Below, one piece after another: positions 44,899 to 52,734 of a DNA stretch of 64,000 bases. This DNA is from Mucilaginibacter rubeus. Lineage in GTDB: Bacteria > Bacteroidota > Bacteroidia > Sphingobacteriales > Sphingobacteriaceae. The notes below the pieces were generated by a model. The model searched no databases and was not told the origin of the DNA. It was given only the letters and a program-made list of their open reading frames with translations. The stretch spans positions 1,426,001-1,490,000 of the forward strand of contig NZ_CP043450.1 in NCBI RefSeq assembly GCF_003286415.2, read 5' to 3'. A program made the position numbers and the translations under genes. Position 1 is the stretch's first letter; each line of letters starts with the position of its first letter.

Positions 44899-45546
44899 AT
44901 GAAAAAGTTAATCTTAATGTTAACGCTGTTTGCCGTTGTAAAAATACAGGCACAGCAAAAGTACCAGGTACATGACCTTTCAGCCGTAAATCCAAAACAA
45001 TGGATCATCCCTAAAAACGATACGCTCGATTATGAGCTGGGCACATTTGACGGGCAAAAGGCCTTACTTATCAAGCGGAAAATTCAGAACTACAAATCGG
45101 CCAGTTTAGCCTACAAACCCGGTTTGAATTTTAAAGACGGTGTTATTGAAATGGATATAGCCTGCACTATCCCCAAAGGTGGCTTTGTGGGCTTGGCTTT
45201 TCGTATCCGGGATGCACATCATTATGAAACGGTTTATTTCAGGCCTGGTTCATCGGGTACTATCAATGCCATCCAGTATATGCCCGAAAAAAAGTCCGAA
45301 TTTAACTGGTGGGATTATGAGGCAACGAAATACCAGGCTAAAGCTATAATTCCGCAAAATAAATGGTTTCACGTAAAGGTAGTTGTGCAGGGCAGCAAAA
45401 TGGAGGTTTATGTTGATGGTGCTGTAAAGCCTGCTATGGTTTATACCGCGCTTGATCCATCTCTAAAAAGTGGCGCTGTAGGTTACTGGCATGGTAACTG
45501 TCCGTCGGGTGCTTACAAAAATCTTGTTGTTAAAGCTTTTGATTAA
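44899..45546 (+). CDS. secreted LamG/ConA-like beta-sandwich protein 2
   Basis: 215 aa from the ATG at 44899, which opens a clean signal peptide (MKKLILMLTLFAVVKIQAQ); a longer frame starting 42 bp earlier overlaps the previous gene and lacks a signal sequence. Structural motifs mirror the preceding gene: FKDGVIEMDIACTIPKGGFV, GLAFRIRDAHHYETVYFRPG, WFHVKVVVQGSKMEVYVDG, GYWHGNCPSGAYKNLVVKAF. The two are tandem paralogues. Function unknown; likely periplasmic or extracellular. Confidence 0.75.
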   Translation: MKKLILMLTLFAVVKIQAQQKYQVHDLSAVNPKQWIIPKNDTLDYELGTFDGQKALLIKRKIQNYKSASLAYKPGLNFKDGVIEMDIACTIPKGGFVGLAFRIRDAHHYETVYFRPGSSGTINAIQYMPEKKSEFNWWDYEATKYQAKAIIPQNKWFHVKVVVQGSKMEVYVDGAVKPAMVYTALDPSLKSGAVGYWHGNCPSGAYKNLVVKAFD

Positions 45547-45553
45547 TGTGGCT

Positions 45554-46390
45554 ATGAAGAAGATCTTATTGATACTGTTGTTTTTTATTCCGACGATAGT
45601 AAGCGGTCAAGCCATTCCTTATGGCAATAACCCTGCTGCCGGTGATTATGTGAAAGTGAAAGACGGTACCCGTATCTATTATGAAACTTACGGAACGGGC
45701 AAGCCGCTGGTGCTACTGCACGGCGGGCTTTATGGCGAGATCTCTGAATATGAAAATCTGATCCCGGTATTAAGCAAAAACTTTATGGTGATAGCTATTG
45801 CTACGCGCGGGCATACCAAATCGGAGATCGGGCATCAGCCTTATACTTATCAACTGATGTCGGATGATGCTTATACGGTGATCAGGCAGGTGACTAAGGA
45901 TAGTATTACACTAATTGGCTTTAGCGATGGTGCGGTGATAGCACTTGACTTAACCATTCGTCATCCCGATTTGGTGAGGAAACTGGTATTTGCAGGCGGT
46001 AACATTTCATCCGCAAGCTACCGCCCCGGCGAAATGGACCAATTAAAACGTTTATCGGGTGCTTCGCTCGAGCGTGATATTCCCGATTTTGTACGTGAGC
46101 GGAAAAAGCTCATGCCCGAACCTGAACGCTGGGGTGATTTTGTTGAACTGCTCAAGCATGCCTGGATTAATCAAACTGCCGTAACTCCCGAACAAATTAA
46201 AAGCATTAAATGCCCTGTACTTGTTGCCGCAGGCGACCGCGACAGGTATAACGCCATTGAGAGTTTTGTAAGCATTTATAAACTGCTGCCATTGGCTCAA
46301 TTGGCTATCATACCAAATTCTGACCATATCATTTTTTACCGGCAACCAGCTCTGATGGAAACCATGGTAACGGGCTTTTTAATGAAGTAG
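45554..46390 (+). CDS. secreted alpha/beta hydrolase
   Basis: 278 aa. Signal peptide MKKILLILLFFIPTIVSGQ from the ATG at 45554 (a longer frame begins in the previous gene). The alpha/beta hydrolase fold shows the oxyanion region PLVLLHGGLYGE, nucleophile elbow LIGFSDGAV (Ser in G-x-S-x-G), acid VLVAAGDRDRY and catalytic His in PNSDHIIFY. Triad complete. Starts 7 bp after the LamG-like gene, so the three secreted proteins form one operon. Ester or lactone substrate unknown. Confidence 0.9.
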   Translation: MKKILLILLFFIPTIVSGQAIPYGNNPAAGDYVKVKDGTRIYYETYGTGKPLVLLHGGLYGEISEYENLIPVLSKNFMVIAIATRGHTKSEIGHQPYTYQLMSDDAYTVIRQVTKDSITLIGFSDGAVIALDLTIRHPDLVRKLVFAGGNISSASYRPGEMDQLKRLSGASLERDIPDFVRERKKLMPEPERWGDFVELLKHAWINQTAVTPEQIKSIKCPVLVAAGDRDRYNAIESFVSIYKLLPLAQLAIIPNSDHIIFYRQPALMETMVTGFLMK

Positions 46391-46502
46391 TAATTAATAA
46401 TAAAAGTTTGATTGACAGTAAAATACCGTGTTTTAACGGATTGACTGATAAACAAAATGGGTGTAGATTTATATAAAAATTTTACCCTTTAAACCTATTA
46501 CC

Positions 46503-47036
46503 ATGTCAGTATTAGATTCATTAGTCCCCGCTTTCAAGGAGAAAGTTGTTCAATTATTAGCCAATTGCAAAGCCGCGGGTTACGAGATGCGGCCAACACA
46601 AGGTTTGAGAACGCCTGTTGAGCAAGGAAAACTATGGCGCCAATCCAGAACTAAGGCCGAAATTGACGCGAAAGTAGCAGACCTGCAGGCACATGGGGCC
46701 GCATTTCTTGCCGATTGTATTATCAAAGCAGGCCCCCATAATGGCGAGCATGTTACCAATTCAATTCCCGGGCTATCATGGCACCAGTGGAATGAGGCTC
46801 TTGATTGTGTATGGATAGTAGATGGAAAAGAGGAATGGAGCGAGAGCAGGCTTGTAGGCGGAAAAAACGGTTATCATGTATATGCTGATGAAGCCAAAAA
46901 GTTAGGTTTAACTGCCGGTGGTTTATGGACTACTTTTAAAGACTGGCCGCATGTGCAGCTTCATTCGGCGCCAAGCCCTGCCGGAGATTTTTCGCTTGTG
47001 CAAATAAATGATACCATGAAAAGACTTTTTCCATGA
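46503..47036 (+). CDS. M15 family peptidase, phage-endolysin-like L,D-/D,D-peptidase without signal peptide
   Basis: 177 aa. Zinc ligands of the M15 family are visible: His94 and Asp101 in SWHQWNEALD and His150 in WPHVQL, with the RPTQGLRTPVEQGKLW-like substrate-binding segment near the N terminus. The family cuts peptidoglycan cross-links or stem peptides. The length, the missing signal peptide and the compact form match phage endolysins (M15C) more than housekeeping carboxypeptidases; no other phage gene is near. The usual Gly of the S-x-H-x-x-G motif is Asn here. Confidence 0.85.
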   Translation: MSVLDSLVPAFKEKVVQLLANCKAAGYEMRPTQGLRTPVEQGKLWRQSRTKAEIDAKVADLQAHGAAFLADCIIKAGPHNGEHVTNSIPGLSWHQWNEALDCVWIVDGKEEWSESRLVGGKNGYHVYADEAKKLGLTAGGLWTTFKDWPHVQLHSAPSPAGDFSLVQINDTMKRLFP

Positions 47037-47063
47037 AATAACAAGTAGTTTATCTATACCCCC

Positions 47064-47094
47064 GACCTACGAAGTTTTTAAAACTTCGTAGGTC
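47064..47094. repeat. perfect 15-bp inverted repeat (GACCTACGAAGTTTT type)
   Basis: Arms 47064-47078 and 47080-47094 are exact complements around one central T and are followed by TTT on the plus strand. It resembles dispersed Bacteroidota palindromes of the type ACCTACnnnnTTTT/AAAAnnnnGTAGGT and can end transcription of the M15 gene. Confidence 0.7.
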
Positions 47095-47117
47095 TTTCCG
47101 GCTCTAAAATTCAGCTC

Positions 47118-47133
47118 ACTACATCGATGTAGT
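47118..47133. promoter_or_regulatory. perfect 16-bp palindrome upstream of GH88 gene, candidate operator
   Basis: ACTACATCGATGTAGT reads the same on both strands. It lies about 110 bp before the GH88 start codon and outside the neighbouring repeat. A dimeric regulator site is plausible; no regulator gene is adjacent. Confidence 0.3.
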
Positions 47134-47241
47134 AGAAAAATATGACCAAATGCCCGTATGTTGCTTGTTTTTGTGCGTGTAAAATCTGCACTTTTATAAC
47201 TGAATTGTGCCCTGCATATGCACATTAACCAGTTATAGTCT

Positions 47242-48450
47242 ATGAAATTTAAGCACCTGTACAAATCGACACTTGCCGCTTGCTTATTAGCGCTGAGCTT
47301 TCCGTCTTTTTCCCAAAATAGTTTTAAACCTCAGAAGGATGTATTGGCAACCATAAAAAAAAACTTTGCCGACGCAGATGTACAATACAAGTACATGGCT
47401 AAACAGTTTGGGCCGGAGCAGTTCCCGAAAACTTATCATCCCACTACAGATAAGTTTGAAACAAGCAATAGCAGTTGGTGGTGCAGCGGTTTCTACTCAG
47501 GTACATTATTACAGATTTACCAGCAAACTAAGGATGCCGCGCTTTTAACCGAGGCCAATAATAATCTGAAAGGCCTCGAAAAAGAACAATACAATAAAGG
47601 TACGCATGATCTTGGCTTCATGATGTATTGCAGTTTCGGCACGGCAAAGCACCTTGAGCCCAAACCTGAATACAAAGAGATTTTGATTAACAGCGCCAAA
47701 TCGCTTTCAACAAGGTTTAACCCAACAGTTGGTTGTATCCGTTCATGGAATTCAAAGGCTAATGATTTTTTGGTGATCATTGATAATATGATGAACCTGG
47801 AGCTGCTGTTTTACGCAACAAAAGCAACCGGCGATTCCAGCTTTTACAAAATAGCGGTTACTCATGCCAATACCACTATGAAAAATCACTTCCGCCCCGA
47901 TTTTAGTTCCTATCACGTAATTAATTACGATGAGCAAACCGGGGCTGTAAAAGAAAAGAAAACCGCTCAGGGCTTTGCTAACGAGTCGGCATGGGCAAGG
48001 GGACAGTCATGGGGCTTATATGGCTACACTGTTATGTACCGCGAAACCAAAGACAAAAAATACCTTGAAGAGGCAAAAAATATTGCTCATTTTATCCTGA
48101 CCAATCCAAACCTGCCTGCCGATAAAATCCCTTACTGGGATTATAACGCCCCAAATATTCCTAATGCCTTGCGTGATGCTTCTGCTGCTTCGGTTATGGC
48201 TTCCGCATTATTGGAACTTTGCCGCTACGTTGACAAAAAAGATGGTCAGGAATATTTTAATACCGCTCAAACCATCATCAAAAACTTATCTGCACCGGCA
48301 TACAAAGCCGATTTGAATACCAATGGTGGTTTTATCCTGAAACATAGCGTTGGCCATTTCCCGGCAGGTACCGAGGTTGATGTGCCATTAACCTACGCCG
48401 ACTATTACTTTGTTGAAGCTATGCAGCGTTATAAGGCTTTTGCCAAATAG
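47242..48450 (+). CDS. glycoside hydrolase family 88, unsaturated glucuronyl hydrolase-like, secreted
   Basis: 402 aa. Signal peptide to about residue 24 (LALSFPSFSQ). The (alpha/alpha)6 barrel shows the two catalytic aspartates of GH88/GH105: Asp123 in HDLGFMMY and Asp181 in IIDNMMNLELL, plus the conserved ARGQSWGLYGYTVMYRET segment. These enzymes hydrate the C4-C5 double bond of oligosaccharides left by polysaccharide lyases (for example heparin-, chondroitin- or ulvan-derived). It stands alone, without a lyase or SusCD neighbour. Complete. Confidence 0.93.
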   Translation: MKFKHLYKSTLAACLLALSFPSFSQNSFKPQKDVLATIKKNFADADVQYKYMAKQFGPEQFPKTYHPTTDKFETSNSSWWCSGFYSGTLLQIYQQTKDAALLTEANNNLKGLEKEQYNKGTHDLGFMMYCSFGTAKHLEPKPEYKEILINSAKSLSTRFNPTVGCIRSWNSKANDFLVIIDNMMNLELLFYATKATGDSSFYKIAVTHANTTMKNHFRPDFSSYHVINYDEQTGAVKEKKTAQGFANESAWARGQSWGLYGYTVMYRETKDKKYLEEAKNIAHFILTNPNLPADKIPYWDYNAPNIPNALRDASAASVMASALLELCRYVDKKDGQEYFNTAQTIIKNLSAPAYKADLNTNGGFILKHSVGHFPAGTEVDVPLTYADYYFVEAMQRYKAFAK

Positions 48451-48465
48451 TGCTATATTTAGCAC

Positions 48466-49044
48466 ATGGCATTAGGCAAAGGCAGATTAGAAGCATTTAG
48501 TGATGGCGTAATAGCCATCATTATTACTATCATGGTTTTAGAGCTGAAAGTTCCGCACGATGAGAGCTTAGCTGCTTTAAAACCATTAATCCCCATTTTT
48601 TTAAGCTATCTGCTCAGCTTTGTTTATGTAGGCATTTACTGGAACAACCACCATCATACCATGCAGGCCGTGCGCTCGGTGAACGGGAAAATATTATGGG
48701 CTAATTTGCACCTGCTGTTCTGGTTATCATTAATCCCCTTTGTAACCGCCTGGATGGGGGAGAACCACCTAACCCAATGGCCTGTATTTTTTTACGGTGT
48801 GGTATTGATCATGAATGGGATAGCCTACCGGATTTTAGCGCTTACCCTCATCAAACATCATGGCGAAGACTCACTCATAGCGCAAGCCTTTGGCAATGAT
48901 TTTAAGGGGAAGGTTTCTGTTTTATTATACGCGGTTGCTATTTTATGTACCTGGGTAAATCCTACCATTAGCGTGGTAATCTATGTGGTAGTAGCCGGAA
49001 CCTGGTTTATACCCGATAAGCGTTTCGAACGCCTGCTCGAATAG
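48466..49044 (+). CDS. TMEM175-family potassium channel-like protein (DUF1211)
   Basis: 192 aa, six hydrophobic helices. The family signature R-x-x-x-F-S-D-G-V-x-A-I-x-x-T is intact at the N terminus (LEAFSDGVIAIIITIMVLEL), the sequence that lines the selectivity filter of bacterial TMEM175 channels. A second block (GKVSVLLYAVAILCTWVNPT) closes the protein. Starts 15 bp after the GH88 stop, without functional connection evident, and converges on the next gene with a 9-bp gap. Confidence 0.9.
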   Translation: MALGKGRLEAFSDGVIAIIITIMVLELKVPHDESLAALKPLIPIFLSYLLSFVYVGIYWNNHHHTMQAVRSVNGKILWANLHLLFWLSLIPFVTAWMGENHLTQWPVFFYGVVLIMNGIAYRILALTLIKHHGEDSLIAQAFGNDFKGKVSVLLYAVAILCTWVNPTISVVIYVVVAGTWFIPDKRFERLLE

Positions 49045-49053
49045 CAATATAAT

Positions 49054-50496
49054 TTACAGGTTATGAATGTACGACAGCATCAATCCTACCGAAAATTGAG
49101 ATGCTTTAGTGTATCCCGTATAACCGCCTAAATAATTTGCTTCATTGGGATTATCGAAATTTACGTTTTGCAAATATTTATTGGTTGTACCGTATGACAA
49201 CAGGAGTCCTGTACGCAGGTTAAACTTGCGTTTTTTAACATTGGTGCCCACCTGGCAATGGTAAATATTATAATTGCCGGTATTTGATCGGTACCCCGAA
49301 TCATCTATGCTGTACAGGGCTTTGCTGATGTTATTAAAATCGGTATGAAAGGAGAGATAACCCATTAAATCGGGTTTTAACAAATAGCTTGCACCTATTC
49401 CGAAGTTGGTTACTGATTTACGGGCATCCTTGAACTTTAAAAACTCCGGCGTAAGAAGATCGTCGCCACCATCAGCCCCTTTTATAAAGCTTTGATTTTT
49501 TGGGGTTATGATATTGTATTCGCCAACGTTGGCAAAATACTCGGCAGCTACATAAAACTGACCGCCTTTGTAATCAATGGCATAGCCCAAGGCTACACTA
49601 AACGGTAGTTTATAATTAACCTTAAGGCTTCGCTGCCTGGAGTTTGCAAGTAAATTTACGGTGTCTGCTTCCTTAGGCATTATTAAATCGCTGGTTTGGT
49701 CATCGCTTAATATGTTTCCGCTGCCAGCCACATGGAGCAACGGCGATGATATGGTTAAGCCCAAATGGTGCCTTTCATTATCATAAGCCAATCCGGCTTT
49801 AAACCTGATGCCAACGTTATAATAGCCTGCGGTATATGATTCCTGCACATTTGAAAATTTTGGAAGCGCAAAATCACCCACGTTATATAAAGCCCTTGCG
49901 CTTGTGTTGTAATCAAAATCCTGCTTCCTGATCTGGCCTTCAATAGTAAGTCCCATCGCAAAATGGTCAGACGCCTTAAAGCCTCCGCTTATAATTCCGG
50001 AGGTTTCATTGATAGTATTTACATTTTTGTATTGACCTAAAAAATATTCATTGCCTGGGCTGTAGGAGTCGTCAAGTACATTCAGAGTTGCGTCGCGCTG
50101 TTGATTAACCCGGTAGGTCATTACCGGGTTGTGGGTAAGCGCGTATCCGATGGTAAAGGGATGATTCCCTTTTAATGACACGGTTGCGGATATCATTTGA
50201 GGGATAATATTGGTTGATGTCGACTTAAGATCAAGCCCGGTACCCGCTCCGTTTTTTATATTGATGCGCCCATATTGATAAATAGATGCGTTGATGGAGG
50301 CTGTACTTTTTGTGCTGTAAGCTAACAATGCCGGGTTCAGGAACATAACCCCGCTATCACGGTTAAAAGCTATCACCGCACCGGGAGTTAAAAAGCCACC
50401 GGGATTATAACTTGAAGACCAATAATTGGCATCCTGTGCTTTAACGGCTTCAATAAACAGGAAAACGCACAGAAAAGTGGTAAGGATTTTTGTCAT
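49054..50496 (-). CDS. FadL/OmpP1-like outer membrane beta-barrel protein
   Basis: 480 aa from the ATG at 50496, which opens a regular signal peptide (TKILTTFLCVFLFIEAVKAQ); the frame continues 69 bp upstream without a plausible start. Rich in alternating beta strands such as TLNVLDDSYSPGNEYFLGQY and LGLTISSPLLHVAG, ending in VGLMLSYIHNL. A GVMFLNPALLAYSTKST segment near the N terminus resembles the FadL/PorV family. Role unknown: transport of hydrophobic substrates or a structural envelope part. Confidence 0.75.
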   Translation of the reverse strand: MTKILTTFLCVFLFIEAVKAQDANYWSSSYNPGGFLTPGAVIAFNRDSGVMFLNPALLAYSTKSTASINASIYQYGRINIKNGAGTGLDLKSTSTNIIPQMISATVSLKGNHPFTIGYALTHNPVMTYRVNQQRDATLNVLDDSYSPGNEYFLGQYKNVNTINETSGIISGGFKASDHFAMGLTIEGQIRKQDFDYNTSARALYNVGDFALPKFSNVQESYTAGYYNVGIRFKAGLAYDNERHHLGLTISSPLLHVAGSGNILSDDQTSDLIMPKEADTVNLLANSRQRSLKVNYKLPFSVALGYAIDYKGGQFYVAAEYFANVGEYNIITPKNQSFIKGADGGDDLLTPEFLKFKDARKSVTNFGIGASYLLKPDLMGYLSFHTDFNNISKALYSIDDSGYRSNTGNYNIYHCQVGTNVKKRKFNLRTGLLLSYGTTNKYLQNVNFDNPNEANYLGGYTGYTKASQFSVGLMLSYIHNL

Positions 50497-50609
50497 AGGT
50501 TCGTTTTTATATAAAAATATTATAAATTCACTCAAGTTGTTAATAGTCAGTATATAAATTTTCATTTTAGATGAAAATCCTGTTCGTATTTAACTTGAAC
50601 CTATGCTTT

Positions 50610-52592
50610 ATGAAACTTTTCCTAAATGCACTTTTATACCTGTTCATGCTGATCCTTGTGAGTTTGGGTTCGGTCAACGCTCAGAATTTAAGTCTTAGCG
50701 TTCCCGTAAACTTTTTGCCTGCAGCAAGTACAGATAAGGCGGTTGATATTACCAATTTTAAAGGGCGATACTTTGTTACCTGGAAAGAGGCCGGTGCTAC
50801 CGGCATTATCCATGTTTGTTACCTGGGCAAACAATATGATACCAGGTTTTCTCAGCACGATGCAACTGCCAGATCAGAGGTTAGTGCTTTTGCTCCCGTA
50901 CTCAGAACAACAGACAAACATATTTATGCTTTTTGGATAGGTACCGACGGTTCGCTGAAGTATATCATCAACAACAGCGACACTACTTTCAATACACAAA
51001 CTATCAATAAGGTAAGCTTTGGAGGTGCGCCAAAATTAAAGCTGGGAATTACAGCTACGGTGATTGGTGGTAAAGTGATGATCGCGTCGCATGCCGATAA
51101 TAAAAATGACATGGTAGTTACCTTGCTTGACCAAGACGAAAACGGGGTGTTTAAGCCGGCTGTTTTGGAAACCATTTCGGGTAAGCGAAGTCTTGATTAT
51201 CCGTTTATTGTAACGCTGTCCGACAATCGTGCCCGAATTTGTTATACCAATGATGATGGCATGTTTTACACCGATTATAATCCGGCAAATAAAACCTGGA
51301 CTGATAGAACCGCCGTAGAAAAATCAAAAACCAAGGTGGCCCCGGCAGTTTACCATGCCTTTAATACCACACGTTTGTTTTACATGTGGAAGGGCTATAA
51401 AAAAGACAATTTCATTTATTACGCGTCTGAACATGAACAGAACAGGCCGGTAAACGGCTTTAAACTCCCCGATTATTTTAAAACCCCATACCCGGTATCA
51501 ATATGTAATGTTGATAGCAAAAAGTTTATCATGGCTTTTGTTGGAGAGGATCAAAAACTTTATCTCAGTTATTTTACCAGCTACAACCCGGCCAACTGGA
51601 TGGAAGATACCCTGATGCCGGCAAAGGGAAACCTGACTTTAAAGGATATTGTTATTCCAGGTGCGCACGATGCCGGCATGTCGGCATTGAATGGCACTGG
51701 TGGTATTCACGCCGGTTCCATCAACCCATGCAATACGCTTACCCAAAAGTTAAATATAGGGAAGCAGCTTAACGCGGGTATCCGGATGTTTGATTTGAGG
51801 GTAGGGGCATATAAGAATGCTATTTACGCCAAGCACAGCTCGTCCGACTGTATGGCCGAGGCTATGGGCGGAGGATACGGAGAACAGTTTAAAGATATTC
51901 TTGATTCCGTTAAATCGTTCCTCAACATGCATAAAAAGGAGTTTATCATAATAACTTTCAGCCATTTTTGCACCAGGGAAGCATCTGCTGATCATGTGGC
52001 TGATACCATTTTGAGCGTTCTTGGAAAGGATAAGATCTATAATAATCAGGGAAAAAATATAGGTGATATTAAATTGAACGAGCTGGCCGGTAAAGTGATC
52101 ATTACTTTCGAACAATATGCCAATCGCGAAAAGATGATCGATTCGAACTCAATGGCCGATAGGTCTAAAACCTTTCTGAATTTCCGGCGTGCTTATGCAG
52201 CCACCAACCAAATAGATAAACTGCTTGCAAGGGAAGAGTCGTTTTTTAGATCGATGAAGGATGGCATTAATAAAAACGACCTGGTACGATTGGACTGGCA
52301 GCTAACGCAGAGCAGCGATGAGGCAGCCCTGGTCTGTAATGATTTTGAGGACGAAAAAGTAAACCCAGTTGTAAACGGCATAATGCTGTTGACCAACGTT
52401 GTGAAAAAAAATCAGAGTATCATTGATCTTGCCCAATCAGGTAATAAATACTTGCCCGCCAAACTTAACGGATGGATAAATAGCGGAGCCATAAATAAAA
52501 CCAATAAACCTAATATCCTGTATGTGGATGTGGCGGGCCCCTGGATTACCGATTATTGCATTGAACTTAACAGTACCCCGCTTTATAATTAG
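50610..52592 (+). CDS. secreted phosphatidylinositol-specific phospholipase C-like protein with N-terminal beta-propeller-like domain
   Basis: 660 aa from the ATG at 50610 (signal peptide to SVNAQ; another ATG at 50571 is possible). The N-terminal 300 residues show repeated beta strands of a propeller (DKHIYAFWIGTDGSLKYI, TTRLFYMWKGYKKDNFIYY, KKFIMAFVGEDQKLYLSYF). The PI-PLC X-like domain has catalytic histidines in PGAHDAGM (His353) and AKHSS (His409), with the GIRMFDLRVG strand between. Such enzymes cleave phosphoinositol lipids or GPI anchors, or bind inositol-like ligands. Divergent from the barrel gene at 49054. Confidence 0.85.
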   Translation: MKLFLNALLYLFMLILVSLGSVNAQNLSLSVPVNFLPAASTDKAVDITNFKGRYFVTWKEAGATGIIHVCYLGKQYDTRFSQHDATARSEVSAFAPVLRTTDKHIYAFWIGTDGSLKYIINNSDTTFNTQTINKVSFGGAPKLKLGITATVIGGKVMIASHADNKNDMVVTLLDQDENGVFKPAVLETISGKRSLDYPFIVTLSDNRARICYTNDDGMFYTDYNPANKTWTDRTAVEKSKTKVAPAVYHAFNTTRLFYMWKGYKKDNFIYYASEHEQNRPVNGFKLPDYFKTPYPVSICNVDSKKFIMAFVGEDQKLYLSYFTSYNPANWMEDTLMPAKGNLTLKDIVIPGAHDAGMSALNGTGGIHAGSINPCNTLTQKLNIGKQLNAGIRMFDLRVGAYKNAIYAKHSSSDCMAEAMGGGYGEQFKDILDSVKSFLNMHKKEFIIITFSHFCTREASADHVADTILSVLGKDKIYNNQGKNIGDIKLNELAGKVIITFEQYANREKMIDSNSMADRSKTFLNFRRAYAATNQIDKLLAREESFFRSMKDGINKNDLVRLDWQLTQSSDEAALVCNDFEDEKVNPVVNGIMLLTNVVKKNQSIIDLAQSGNKYLPAKLNGWINSGAINKTNKPNILYVDVAGPWITDYCIELNSTPLYN

Positions 52593-52734
52593 CGGGTATG
52601 ATGTTGAAAACCACAATTCAAATAATTTAATTAAATTACCTCGTCCTATTAAAAACATACTGATCCGGTTATAAACCTCCTGCATATTTATATCTGTGCC
52701 CGCTTTGTTTATTCCGTATCGTGAAATAACATTT

